From the NCBI GenBank assembly GCA_023410575.1, contig JAEYPP010000054.1, positions 1 through 64,000 on the forward strand: DNA of 64,000 bases, in the 5' to 3' direction. Within the stretch, counting starts at the first letter, position 1. Every line of letters begins with the position of its first letter. The translations under genes were made by a program, and so were the position numbers. A model generated the notes under the pieces. The model was given only the letters and a program-made list of their open reading frames with translations. It searched no databases and was not told the origin of the DNA. Source of the DNA: Bacillota bacterium (lineage in GTDB: Bacteria; Bacillota; Clostridia; Lachnospirales; Lachnospiraceae). Below, piece after piece: positions 7,626-15,756 of the stretch.

Positions 7626-9554
7626 CTAAAAGAAAAGATACCTCTCTAACAAAGCTTCTAACTGATGATTGATTTCTTCTTCTTTCGTTTTAAGTTCCAT
7701 TAGTTTTACATAGTCTATGCTTCTAGTTATCATTTCTTCTTGAATCATTTTAAGAGCTTCTTCTAATGACTCGATCTGAGCTTCGAGCTGTTTTTGGAGA
7801 TAAGTATTTTGAGGGTTCTGATTATTCTGAGCCTTACTCTTTTTCTTCTCTATAGATTTTACTCCTTGTTTTGACTGACTCTCTGTCTGTCTATTGGCTA
7901 TTTGTTCAGTCCGTGTTCTATCTATTTCTTGTAATAGCGCTACTTTCTTTTCTTTATAGTACTCATAATCTCCAAAATAATCTTTGATTTGCTCTACTTC
8001 CAATTCACAGATTCTAGTTGCGATACGGTTGATAAAATATCGGTCATGAGAAACGAATAAAATCGTGCCCTCAAACATCAGCAATGCTTCTTCTAGGCTT
8101 TCTCTGGAAGCTATGTCTAAGTGATTGGTTGGCTCGTCTAATATAAGAAAATTAATTTCTTGTTGCATCAGCATTGCTAATTTCAAACGGCTTTTTTCTC
8201 CTCCTGATAGATTCTTCACTTTTTTGTATACCATATCACCATAGAAGAAATATCTCGCTAAGAGCGCTCTTCCCTTTCCTTCTGAAAGGACCAAGGGCTC
8301 TCGGAATGTTTCTAATACTGTCAACTCCTCTTCCTTAAACGATACCACTTGAGGCAAATATCCAATTTTAAGGCTCGAACCAAGTTGAATCACACCTTCT
8401 TCTACAGCTTCTTCTCCTAGTATCATTCGTAACAAAGTACTCTTTCCACATCCATTTTTACCAATTAGGGCAATATGCTCTCTAAAGTAGACCTCCATCG
8501 ATATCGCTTGAAACAATGTCTTTTCACCAAACGATTTCCCTACTTCATCTAGGACTAAAACATCCTTCCCCGATCGATCATTTGCCTCAAAAGAGAGTTG
8601 TAATTGATTCAACTCAGATTTCGGGCGTTCGATCTTATCCATTCGTTCCAAACGCTTTCTCATATTCTCTGCACGACGAAACATCTTTTCATTATTCGCC
8701 GCAGCTGCCCAGGTTCTCATATCACGAATTGATTTTTCCATAGCCTTTATCTTTTTTTGCTGTTCTTTATATGCCTCTAATTGTTCCTCTCTTCTTTTTG
8801 CTTTTTCCAAGACATAATTGCTATAATTTCCAACAAAAGTAGTTAACCTATATTCTTCTAAATCTACTACTTTAGTAGCCACCAAATCAAGAAAATATCG
8901 ATCATGTGATACAATAAGAATACACCCTTTGTATGTTTTTAAATACTCTTCTAACCAGTCTAGCATCCCCATATCAAGATGGTTCGTTGGCTCATCTAGC
9001 ACTAGAATATCTGGTTCTTGTAGCAATACCTTTGCCAGCATGACGACTGTCTTTTCGCCACCACTCAAGTCTTCAAAATACTGACTAAGGAAGAGATCAC
9101 TAAACTTAAGCCCCGATGTAATCTTCGCCAAACGCTCATTGATCTCATACCCACCTAGACATTCATACTGCTCTGTTAATGTTCCATATCGGTTTAGTAT
9201 CTTTTCTAATTCCTCTCCCTCACTACATGCCATCTTTCTTTCTAAATCATCCATCTGCTCTTTTAGTAACATCTGTTCTTCAAAAGCCATGTTTAATATT
9301 GTACGAACCGTCTTGTCCTTTGTATTAGTAGGAATCTGTTCGAGATAACCAACCGTAGCTCCTTTTCGTATTGCTACTTGTCCACTTTCATACGTTTCTA
9401 CTCCGACTAATATTTTTAGTAATGTGGTTTTTCCACAACCATTTTTTCCAACCAAAGCAATTCGCTCTCCATCCTTTACCTCTATACATACTCCATCGAG
9501 CACTAGTTGACTTCCATAGTATTTCTTTATATCCTGACATGATATCTGTATCAT
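7626..9554 (-). CDS. ABC-F family ATPase, ribosome-associated
   Basis: A 642-residue soluble protein with two ABC ATPase domains and no TM segments. Domain 1 has GKNGCGKTTLLKIL and LSGGEKTVVMLAKVLL; domain 2 has GKNGCGKSTLLRMI and LSGGEKSRLKLAMLM. A charged helical linker and a coiled-coil C-terminus are also present. ABC-F proteins bind the ribosomal E site and either ease stalled translation or protect from ribosome-targeting antibiotics. The start at 9554 (MIQISCQD) is chosen because GGAGG precedes it at good spacing and the domain begins there; the reading frame stays open upstream to 9653, but that stretch contains a terminator hairpin. The leader suggests attenuation control. Housekeeping versus resistance role cannot be settled from sequence. 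Confidence 0.88.
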   Translation of the reverse strand: MIQISCQDIKKYYGSQLVLDGVCIEVKDGERIALVGKNGCGKTTLLKILVGVETYESGQVAIRKGATVGYLEQIPTNTKDKTVRTILNMAFEEQMLLKEQMDDLERKMACSEGEELEKILNRYGTLTEQYECLGGYEINERLAKITSGLKFSDLFLSQYFEDLSGGEKTVVMLAKVLLQEPDILVLDEPTNHLDMGMLDWLEEYLKTYKGCILIVSHDRYFLDLVATKVVDLEEYRLTTFVGNYSNYVLEKAKRREEQLEAYKEQQKKIKAMEKSIRDMRTWAAAANNEKMFRRAENMRKRLERMDKIERPKSELNQLQLSFEANDRSGKDVLVLDEVGKSFGEKTLFQAISMEVYFREHIALIGKNGCGKSTLLRMILGEEAVEEGVIQLGSSLKIGYLPQVVSFKEEELTVLETFREPLVLSEGKGRALLARYFFYGDMVYKKVKNLSGGEKSRLKLAMLMQQEINFLILDEPTNHLDIASRESLEEALLMFEGTILFVSHDRYFINRIATRICELEVEQIKDYFGDYEYYKEKKVALLQEIDRTRTEQIANRQTESQSKQGVKSIEKKKSKAQNNQNPQNTYLQKQLEAQIESLEEALKMIQEEMITRSIDYVKLMELKTKEEEINHQLEALLERYLFF

Positions 9555-9605
9555 AACAACCTCCATAATTTTACTTTCACACAATTTATAAGGTCTTATT
9601 TCCAC

Positions 9606-9641
9606 AAAAAAAGATACGAATCGTAGTCTCCTACCCGTACC
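9606..9641 (-). terminator. leader terminator 2, just before the ABC-F start
   Basis: On the minus strand a hairpin (9613-9641) has a 6-bp outer stem, a small internal loop, a 4-bp inner stem and a GAGA tetraloop. It is followed at once by seven T residues (9606-9612). It lies 52 bases before the ABC-F start codon, so it must be read through for expression. Its 5' arm (ACGGGTAGG) can instead pair with the 3' arm of the first leader hairpin. Confidence 0.7.
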
Positions 9642-9806
9642 TTTCGACATCATTTATGTTATATGCAAGAGCTATCCTTATATCACTCTTTTTCTACGTT
9701 GCTTATTATAGCTCCATAGCTCAATCATACTCCCTGTCATTTAGGGTTGTTGTATTGAATTGTTATTCAAGCAGTTTTCAATTGTTTCAATTCTTCACAA
9801 CATAAA

Positions 9807-9830
9807 AACGGGTAAGACGACTTACCCGTT
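9807..9830 (-). terminator. leader terminator 1 after the upstream ORF
   Basis: A perfect 10-bp stem (9807-9816 with 9821-9830) with a 4-base loop, followed on the minus strand by TTTTT. It begins 36 bases after the stop codon of the 38-residue upstream ORF. It could end that short transcript or act as the first half of an attenuator with the hairpin at 9606-9641. Confidence 0.75.
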
Positions 9831-9865
9831 AAACTCTTTCATTATTGGTTAAGGCACCTTACTTT

Positions 9866-9982
9866 CTATTTATTTAATTTTGGGCAGACTTCTAGCGTAA
9901 CTGCTGAAACTACATGTGTAATTCCAGACAAAGACATAGGCAATCTGTCAATCATTAAATTTTCAAATAGAAAATTAAGCAT
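9866..9982 (-). CDS. 38-residue upstream ORF, candidate leader peptide of the ABC-F gene
   Basis: The ORF has a strong ribosome binding site (GAGGAG about 6 bases before the ATG at 9980-9982) and ends in TAG at 9866. The peptide starts MLNFLFENLM and ends EVCPKLNK. It has no recognised family. A short, well-initiated ORF between a promoter and a terminator hairpin, upstream of an ABC-F gene, is the arrangement known for ribosome-stalling attenuators of ABC-F resistance genes (vmlR, lmo0919, msr types). It could also be an independent small protein. Confidence 0.6.
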   Translation of the reverse strand: MLNFLFENLMIDRLPMSLSGITHVVSAVTLEVCPKLNK

Positions 9983-10013
9983 CTTAAACTCCTCGTAAAT
10001 TATTTCTTGTTAA

Positions 10014-10042
10014 ATAGTACCATATTACTTGTAGATAATCAA
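10014..10042 (-). promoter_or_regulatory. predicted promoter of the ABC-F leader
   Basis: On the minus strand TTGATT (10037-10042) and TACTAT (10014-10019) are separated by 17 bp, each with two differences from consensus. Transcription would start around 10007, about 25 bases before the leader ORF. It lies just beyond the stop codon of the YolD-like gene. Confidence 0.5.
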
Positions 10043-10092
10043 CCCCACAATTACGAATTCTATTTTAGTAAAGAGATGAGTGAATTGCAAAA

Positions 10093-10560
10093 CTAAGTTC
10101 CACCCCCACAGATGATATCATAAATATCATCAAGTTTTAATTTCTTATCTACAATCTGAATCATTCGTGACGTAGCATTAAGCTTAGCAACCATTCCTGT
10201 AAACTGAATATATTCACCGCCTTCCTGACTACTATGCTTATCCTTTAGGAAATATACAACTGTAACAATAGGATGATGTCCACTTATCAGATGTTGCTCA
10301 ATTTTACTCAATTGTAAATCAAGATATTCCTTCGATTCCTCCGATAATTCTATCCGAGGTACGACAATTTTTTGCTTTGCAACGATTGCCTCTTCATACC
10401 CCTTAAGTGCAGCAAATGGAACGAATATCTTAGCTCGATCAGCAACTGGCATTCTTGGATGTTTTACCTTATCTGAGGTCTTTAAAGGATACTCCATATT
10501 AATGATGTCATCATATTTGTGTGTAATCATAGAATTCGATGATAATTTTAGTTTTTTCAT
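10093..10560 (-). CDS. YolD-like family protein
   Basis: A 155-residue protein with the YolD-like pattern YDDIINMEYP near residue 16 and KHPRMPVADRAKIFVPFAAL near residue 33. This small family is nearly always paired with a Y-family DNA polymerase (UvrX/UmuC-like) in Firmicutes, and this gene starts 11 bases after the polymerase stop codon. An AGGAGAG ribosome binding site precedes the ATG. A helper role like UmuD in lesion bypass has been suggested for the family; the sequence itself shows only the domain and the pairing. Confidence 0.85.
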   Translation of the reverse strand: MKKLKLSSNSMITHKYDDIINMEYPLKTSDKVKHPRMPVADRAKIFVPFAALKGYEEAIVAKQKIVVPRIELSEESKEYLDLQLSKIEQHLISGHHPIVTVVYFLKDKHSSQEGGEYIQFTGMVAKLNATSRMIQIVDKKLKLDDIYDIICGGGT

Positions 10561-10571
10561 TGTAATCTCTC

Positions 10572-11963
10572 CTATGCTTTATGTCCACCAATTTGGTTGT
10601 TGCGTTCCATTGTTGTTGCACCTTCCTCTAAATTCACTCCTTTTAGAATTGCATTCTTTCCAAACTTCTTCTTAATGTTAAGCATTGCTTCCTGTAGCTT
10701 ACGCTCTTTCGCTAATTCGACTGGATTCGTAAACAAATCAAACTGTTCAAAACCCTCTTCTACAAGATTGTTTGCACTTAGAGTAACACGTCGCACCATA
10801 AGGTCTTTTGAAACAATATTGTCATATAGATTTAGGACTGCTGCAATAATCTTCTTTGTGCTATTACTAGATGTACCAAGGCTTGCAGTTCCGTGAGCTG
10901 ATTTTGGTACTTCTCTTCCATAACGATCACGCGTAATCACACCTTTATAGTTCCCTTCATCAACAGTACACCGATCATAACCTATGGTAAGAGTTAAGCT
11001 ATCAGTTGCCATCTTCTTATCAACAAGGTCAAGTACTAGCAAATCTGTCATCTCTTGCACAATAATTCTTGCTTTCGAAAAATCATAAGGGTATTGTAAA
11101 ACTTGCCCAGAGGAAATGCTGTTCGTAGATGGTTGATACGATTTTATCTCTTTCATCCCACATGGCTCATATCCCCAAGCATGGTCAATTAATAATTCTG
11201 CATCAATACCTAGCATCTGGTATAGAATATCTTCTTGATGGATGGAAAGCCTTGCAACGTCTCCCATTGTATAAATACCGCTTTTTTCGAGCCTTTGAGC
11301 GATACCAGTGCCCACTCTCCAAAAATCTTTTATTGGCTTGTGACCCCACAAGAATCTTCGGTAAGATTGTTCATCTAATTCAGCAATCCGAACGCCATCT
11401 GCATCCGCTTCTACATGCTTTGCTACAATATCCATAGCAATTTTACTTAGATATAGATTTGTTCCAATTCCTGCTGTTGCGGTGATACCTGTTTTGGCTA
11501 ATACATTACGAATCATCTCAACAGCCAATTCATGCGCTGTCATATGGTAGAGCTCTAGATAATTAGTTACATCGATAAATACCTCATCAATGCTATATAC
11601 ATGAATGTCCTCTGGACTCACATACTTTAAATAAATGGAATATATATTCGCTGAAACATTAATATAATGCGCCATCTGTGGTGGAGCTATTATATACTCA
11701 ATCTCTTTCCCGGTTCTTTGCTTTATCTCACTTACCTTCTGAATCACCTCGAACAACCGAGCTCTTCCAGGTATTCCATATGCCTTCAAGGATGGGGATA
11801 CTGCTAAACATATTGTCTTTTCCGTACGAGTTGGATCAGCAACGACTAGATTCGTCGTTAAAGGATTTAACCCTCTCTCTACACACTCTACAGAGGCATA
11901 AAAAGATTTTAAATCAATTGCTATATACACACGATTCTCGCTTTTTGTTTGTGATTCTTTCAT
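10572..11963 (-). CDS. Y-family DNA polymerase (UvrX/UmuC-like)
   Basis: A 463-residue translesion polymerase. It starts with the palm motif AIDLKSFYASVE (first catalytic Asp near residue 17) and has the second acidic motif YSIDEVFID near residue 124. A helix-hairpin-helix region (GIYTMGDVARLS) and a little-finger domain follow. Such enzymes copy past damaged bases with low fidelity. It forms a two-gene operon with the YolD-like gene. The ATG is preceded by AAAGGAGG at 8-base spacing. The first copy of a 241-bp tandem duplication begins within 20 bases of this start, so promoter sequences lie inside that repeat. Confidence 0.9.
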   Translation of the reverse strand: MKESQTKSENRVYIAIDLKSFYASVECVERGLNPLTTNLVVADPTRTEKTICLAVSPSLKAYGIPGRARLFEVIQKVSEIKQRTGKEIEYIIAPPQMAHYINVSANIYSIYLKYVSPEDIHVYSIDEVFIDVTNYLELYHMTAHELAVEMIRNVLAKTGITATAGIGTNLYLSKIAMDIVAKHVEADADGVRIAELDEQSYRRFLWGHKPIKDFWRVGTGIAQRLEKSGIYTMGDVARLSIHQEDILYQMLGIDAELLIDHAWGYEPCGMKEIKSYQPSTNSISSGQVLQYPYDFSKARIIVQEMTDLLVLDLVDKKMATDSLTLTIGYDRCTVDEGNYKGVITRDRYGREVPKSAHGTASLGTSSNSTKKIIAAVLNLYDNIVSKDLMVRRVTLSANNLVEEGFEQFDLFTNPVELAKERKLQEAMLNIKKKFGKNAILKGVNLEEGATTMERNNQIGGHKA

Positions 11964-12019
11964 CCTTTCATCCTCCTTTCAAACTTTTTTCTAAGCATAC
12001 CTTTTGAAAGTATCTTGCT

Positions 12020-12218
12020 CGTCATTTTGCACTTGTATAAACTTGCTATGAATGGGAGGAGCAACATAATTCAGTAGCATACTGTATGAAGGCGTCGGTA
12101 CTTAGGGTCTGTAATTTAGGCCCTTACGTACCGTTACGACTTCATTCAAGCGAGAGCGTGTTGCGGATGAATTATGTTGATCTTCTCATACTCATAACAT
12201 ATCTCTGTGCAAAATGAC
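12020..12218 (+). repeat. hairpin element family 1, copy A
   Basis: A ~199-bp palindromic element ended by near-perfect inverted repeats (CGTCATTTTGCAC at 12020-12032 and GTGCAAAATGAC near the right end). The main stem pairs 12050-12073 with 12168-12191, with several G-T wobbles and one G-A mismatch. The apex repeats AGG and CCT runs around position 12112. An asymmetric branch carries GCGAGAGCGTGTTGCGG. No transposase ORF is present. Confidence 0.85.
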
Positions 12219-12260
12219 TTCAAACTTTTTTCTAAGCATACCTTTTAAAAGTATCTTGCT

Positions 12261-12459
12261 CGTCATTTTGCACATGTATAGAACTGCTATGAATGGGAGG
12301 AGAAACATAATTCAGTAGCATACTGTATGAAGGCGTCGGTACTTAGGGCCTGTAATTTAGGCCCTTATGTACCGCTACGTCTTCATTCAAGCGAGAGCGT
12401 GTTGCGGATGAATTATGTTACTCCTCCCATTCTCCAACATCACTCTGTGCAAAATGACG
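12261..12459 (+). repeat. hairpin element family 1, copy B (best-preserved)
   Basis: The cleanest copy. Perfect 13-bp terminal inverted repeats (12261-12273 and 12447-12459); a 24-bp main stem (12291-12314 with 12409-12432) with one mismatch; an apical AGGGCCT...AGGCCCT stem. The whole element folds into one long hairpin with a side branch at GCGAGAGC. It lies in the same orientation as copy A, downstream of the scpB terminator. Confidence 0.88.
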
Positions 12460-12474
12460 TCAGACTTTATAACA

Positions 12475-12513
12475 AAAACAGGGCTGCACACTATTTTCTA
12501 ATGTTACAGCCCT
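12475..12513 (-). terminator. intrinsic terminator of scpAB
   Basis: Arms AGGGCTG (12480-12486) and CAGCCCT (12507-12513) form a stem that on the minus strand is followed by GTTTTTG. It lies about 100 bases after the scpB stop codon. Confidence 0.65.
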
Positions 12514-12614
12514 CCTATAAAGTCTATATTCGTGATTTTCATAACCTAATTTCATTCCATTGTGTAAATTGAGATATCACTTTATCATGTCTCGATGTTT
12601 TGATATCTAATTTC

Positions 12615-13184
12615 TTAGATATCTAACTGTAGTTGCACTTCTTCTTCCGCTTCCTGTTTAAAATCAGCAACTTTCTCAGGATTTAATACAGGTAAGTCTT
12701 CAAGAGAAGCAATTCCAAAGTTACGAAGGAAATCCTCGGTTGTACCAAATAATATTGGACGTCCAGGAGCATCCATACGACCAACTTCACAAACAAGATT
12801 GTATTCTACTAGTTTATTAACTGCATGATCACATTTTACACCACGAATGTGTTCAATTTGCTGTTTCGTAATTGGCTGCTTATATGCAATAATTGAAAGT
12901 GTTTCCAACAATACATCAGTTAATACATGTTTTTTGGGTACATGGGCAATCTGAATAATCGACTCGTACATACTTGCCTTTGTACAAAGCTGAAAAGAAT
13001 CTTCTAGTTCTATAATCTGAATTCCTCTATCCTCTTGCTGATACATATCCATCATATTCCGAATGATACGGCGTATGGTATCAACATCATGTCCTAAAGC
13101 AGCCGCAATTCGATCTACTTCTACCGCATCACCCATTGTAAATAATATCGCTTCAATATTAGCCATCAACGTCTTTATCTCCAT
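12615..13184 (-). CDS. scpB: segregation and condensation protein B
   Basis: A 189-residue ScpB: two winged-helix domains that bind the ScpA kleisin and SMC for chromosome condensation and segregation. Family signatures include EAILFTMGDAV at the start, ETLSIIAYKQPITKQQIEHIRG near residue 92 and GRPILFGTTEDFLRNFG near 140. It lies 53 bp downstream of scpA. An AAAGG sequence about ten bases before the ATG serves as ribosome binding site. A terminator and two hairpin elements follow. Confidence 0.96.
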   Translation of the reverse strand: MEIKTLMANIEAILFTMGDAVEVDRIAAALGHDVDTIRRIIRNMMDMYQQEDRGIQIIELEDSFQLCTKASMYESIIQIAHVPKKHVLTDVLLETLSIIAYKQPITKQQIEHIRGVKCDHAVNKLVEYNLVCEVGRMDAPGRPILFGTTEDFLRNFGIASLEDLPVLNPEKVADFKQEAEEEVQLQLDI

Positions 13185-13237
13185 ATGTAGCCATACCTTT
13201 CTCTATTCTATATCATATATTTTCGTTATCTTTCAAT

Positions 13238-14017
13238 TTATTCAATTGAAAACTCATCTACAGATGCTATGTCATTCGCAAGATAATCAATCGTAATATC
13301 CTCAAATAGTTCATCCTGATGAATCTGAATCCGTTGCATTTTCATTAACTCAAGAATTCCAAGGAAGGTTACTATAACCTCCATCTTTGTAGCCTGCAGT
13401 TCTAATAATTTACGAAAACTGAATCTACGATTCTCTAAACCATACTTTTGGATATCAATAATTTTTTGTGTTAAATTAACCTCTTCTTTTTCAATTTTAC
13501 CAAATTTACTTCGAATCGGGTCAATCTTGTCCACTTGCTTTCTCATAACTGACTGAAAAACCTCATGCAATTTAGCAAGTGTTAAATCTCCTAATAGTTC
13601 CTTTACATCAACTTCTTCTTTAAAGTCAATGATATCCTCAGGTACCGTATTTTCCTTAAATAAAAGAAGCTCAGCATCCATCTGCTTGTCCTTTAATTCA
13701 TATGAGATATACTTATACATCTTGTATTCCAAAAGACGTTGTACCAATTCAGTACGTGGATCTAGTTGTTCCTCTTCTTCCTTTTTCTCTATTGGAAGAA
13801 GCATCTGAGATTTAATACGAAGTAATGTTGCTGCCATTACAAGGAACTCACTTATAATCTCTAGGTTTTTTTCCTCCATTGCATGAATATACTCCATATA
13901 CTGCTCCGTGATTTCCACAATTGGTATATCATATATATTAATTTTATTTTTATCAATCAAGTGTAATAAAAGATCAAGTGGTCCTTCAAATGCCTCTAAC
14001 TTTACTGGTATTCCCAT
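13238..14017 (-). CDS. scpA: segregation and condensation protein A (kleisin)
   Basis: A 259-residue ScpA. The N-terminus MGIPVKLEAFEGPLDLLLHL and the following KINIYDIPIVEITEQYMEY are hallmark kleisin sequences that bind the SMC neck; the C-terminal winged helix (residues ~190-255) binds the SMC head. It bridges SMC and ScpB. It starts 19 bases after the stop of the S2P-like membrane protein gene and is followed by scpB. Confidence 0.97.
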   Translation of the reverse strand: MGIPVKLEAFEGPLDLLLHLIDKNKINIYDIPIVEITEQYMEYIHAMEEKNLEIISEFLVMAATLLRIKSQMLLPIEKKEEEEQLDPRTELVQRLLEYKMYKYISYELKDKQMDAELLLFKENTVPEDIIDFKEEVDVKELLGDLTLAKLHEVFQSVMRKQVDKIDPIRSKFGKIEKEEVNLTQKIIDIQKYGLENRRFSFRKLLELQATKMEVIVTFLGILELMKMQRIQIHQDELFEDITIDYLANDIASVDEFSIE

Positions 14018-14036
14018 AAATAATCTCTCCTAGTTT

Positions 14037-14705
14037 CTAAAAAGCGCCCACGCCTAAGAATGTTTCAAAGATAGATAAGCTTAAACTTGGTATCACTCGT
14101 AACACAACAAGTAATAACCATACCATTTTTACTAAATAATCACTTTTTAGCAATGTAACAAATGTCATAGGTTTAGTAGAAGTCAGTATCCAAGACATAT
14201 CGGTTGTTAACAAAGGAAATAAATTCGTGATTAGCATACCTACGCATATTATAGCATAAGAAGTCAAGAAATACATAAGAAATTCATAGGTAAAGGAACT
14301 GTTTTCTGGTAAAGATAGCTTTGCATTCATACCAAATCCAAAGCGCAAGGTACCAACTACGATTAAGAATTGGAGAATTAATGATAATAGTCCAACAACA
14401 CCAAGTAATTGATTTATTCTTTTTTCCTTCATCCGATAGTAACTTGGTTTTGAAAAACCAACACGGAAAATTGCGCAGAATAACAGTCCAATCGGATCGA
14501 TAAAATGAATTGGGTTTACCTTTCCTTGGGCTGTTATCTGCATTTTCTTATTCTTTTTTATATATCTACGATAGATGACTACTTTGGGTGCTTCATGAAG
14601 TATCATGCAAAATATTCCACCAAGTAGTGATGCTATAAATAAAATAATTCGTTCTTGCATATCCGGATGATATCTCCTACTTTGTTTTTTGTTTAATTTG
14701 AACAC
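14037..14705 (-). CDS. S2P/M50-like membrane protein lacking the catalytic motif
   Basis: A 222-residue membrane protein with about five TM helices. It aligns with the short site-2 protease group that often precedes scpA in Firmicutes: a first TM ending at HEAPK (residues 37-41), then GKVNPIHFIDPIG (61-73), then GFSKPSYY where active members have GWAKPVP. The zinc motif HExxH has become HEAPK, so the second zinc His is missing. The usual NPxxHIDP keeps its Asp (about 70) but the preceding His position is Phe. It is thus probably not a protease. Its start overlaps the phosphoesterase gene by 29 bases. Confidence 0.72.
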   Translation of the reverse strand: MFKLNKKQSRRYHPDMQERIILFIASLLGGIFCMILHEAPKVVIYRRYIKKNKKMQITAQGKVNPIHFIDPIGLLFCAIFRVGFSKPSYYRMKEKRINQLLGVVGLLSLILQFLIVVGTLRFGFGMNAKLSLPENSSFTYEFLMYFLTSYAIICVGMLITNLFPLLTTDMSWILTSTKPMTFVTLLKSDYLVKMVWLLLVVLRVIPSLSLSIFETFLGVGAF

Positions 14706-15549
14706 AAATCAATTCTGGACGATTAAAAATACGAATTGGTATTGTATGTGTTCCCAAGCCTCTTGATAATAACATCACGGAATGACCCTTTTTATAAACA
14801 CCTGAATCATACTTAGGAAAAATTTCATATCGTGGTGAAATAACACCTCCAAGTTTCCATAATCTCATGATTCCACCATGGTTATGACCAGAAAGAACAA
14901 AGTCTGCACCCCAATCGACATAGTTATCAAAATAATCTGGTACATGAGCTAATAGAATCGTATAGGCCTCAGGATTCTTATGGCCGATGCAGGAGGTTAA
15001 TACTTCATTTGATAATGGTTTGGCTTTCCCACCCTTGTTATAGTAATCCATACTAAGATTTAAACCAACAATTTGTAGCATGTCATCCCCATGCTTTATT
15101 ATAATCTCAGAATTGTCCAAGTAATAAACCCCTAATTCTTCTAACTTTTTTTTATATTCAAAAAAACTATAATCGCCTTCTTGAACTCGATTCGCCCAAC
15201 GCAACTCATGATTACCTGGAGAATAGTAAATGGCATACTTTTCTGCTAATTTTGTAAGCAAATCAGTTACAATATTGGATTGCTTCGTCGAATGAATCGT
15301 TACCATATCACCAGCAATTAATATAACATCTGGATTACATGCATAAATCTGCTGAAGCAATTTCTTATTATTTTTTCCAAACGTATTCAGATGAAGATCT
15401 GTTAGACATACAAACCGCATCCCTTCAAAAGACTTTGGAACAGTATCTTGTTCCATTTTATAGTGCGTTGTTGTAAGATTTTTATTTTCAAAGACTAGAT
15501 AGATGATAAAACATATCATTAATAAAATCAAAGCAATAAAAACTGGCAT
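14677..15549 (-). CDS. membrane-anchored metallophosphoesterase (YaeI/YkuE type)
   Basis: A 290-residue protein with one N-terminal TM helix followed by a calcineurin-like phosphoesterase domain. All metal-binding motifs are present: TDLHLN, AGDMV, GNHE, AHVPD and GHNHGG. Relatives hydrolyse phosphoesters at the membrane, for example lipid A precursors in YaeI or unknown lipids in YkuE, but the substrate here is unknown. It starts an apparent operon leading into the S2P-like protein and scpAB. Confidence 0.85.
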   Translation of the reverse strand: MPVFIALILLMICFIIYLVFENKNLTTTHYKMEQDTVPKSFEGMRFVCLTDLHLNTFGKNNKKLLQQIYACNPDVILIAGDMVTIHSTKQSNIVTDLLTKLAEKYAIYYSPGNHELRWANRVQEGDYSFFEYKKKLEELGVYYLDNSEIIIKHGDDMLQIVGLNLSMDYYNKGGKAKPLSNEVLTSCIGHKNPEAYTILLAHVPDYFDNYVDWGADFVLSGHNHGGIMRLWKLGGVISPRYEIFPKYDSGVYKKGHSVMLLSRGLGTHTIPIRIFNRPELICVQIKQKTK

Positions 15550-15645
15550 ATATGATTCCTTTCTGATGAGTCTTACCCATAAGTATTCCTTAATACTATA
15601 TCTTTTGCACCAACTAATGTCAATAACAAGATCACATGAAATTTT

Positions 15646-15710
15646 GAATGTGCATCACAAAACATTCATAACCTAACTTTCTTATGAGTTTAGCTTAGTA
15701 ATGCACATTC
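15646..15710 (-). terminator. hairpin downstream of the carboxypeptidase gene
   Basis: GAATGTGCAT (15646-15655) pairs with ATGCACATTC (15701-15710), and an inner CATAA/TTATG pair supports a longer hairpin. It is 46 bases past the stop codon at 15757. On the minus strand only a weak T-rich tract follows, so termination is likely but not certain. Confidence 0.5.
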
Positions 15711-15756
15711 TAATTTTTCTTATTCATAACAAGTAAGCAGCTCTTGGCTATTCCTT

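Larger units (their letters stand above)
11980..12461 (+). repeat. 241-bp direct tandem duplication carrying two hairpin elements
   Basis: Bases 11981-12220 recur almost unchanged at 12222-12461, an exact offset of 241 bp. Each unit begins with AAACTTTTTTCTAAGCATAC and contains one full copy of the ~200-bp hairpin element. The two units differ by scattered substitutions, mainly in the right arm. It fills most of the 651-bp space between the polymerase gene and scpB; no protein-coding gene is seen there. Confidence 0.88.

Noticed and set aside
9554..9653. N-terminal extension of the ABC-F protein starting at 9653.
   Set aside because: The extra 33 codons run through a terminator hairpin with a T7 tract and have no ribosome binding site; GGAGG sits before the ATG at 9554.
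12020..12459. CRISPR array as an explanation for the repeated units.
   Set aside because: There are only two units of 241 bp, without short repeats and unique spacers, and the units are long palindromes.
11980..12572. Plus-strand ORF at 12327-12572 between the polymerase gene and scpB.
   Set aside because: It runs through the hairpin element and its flank, lacks a ribosome binding site and has no protein-like composition.
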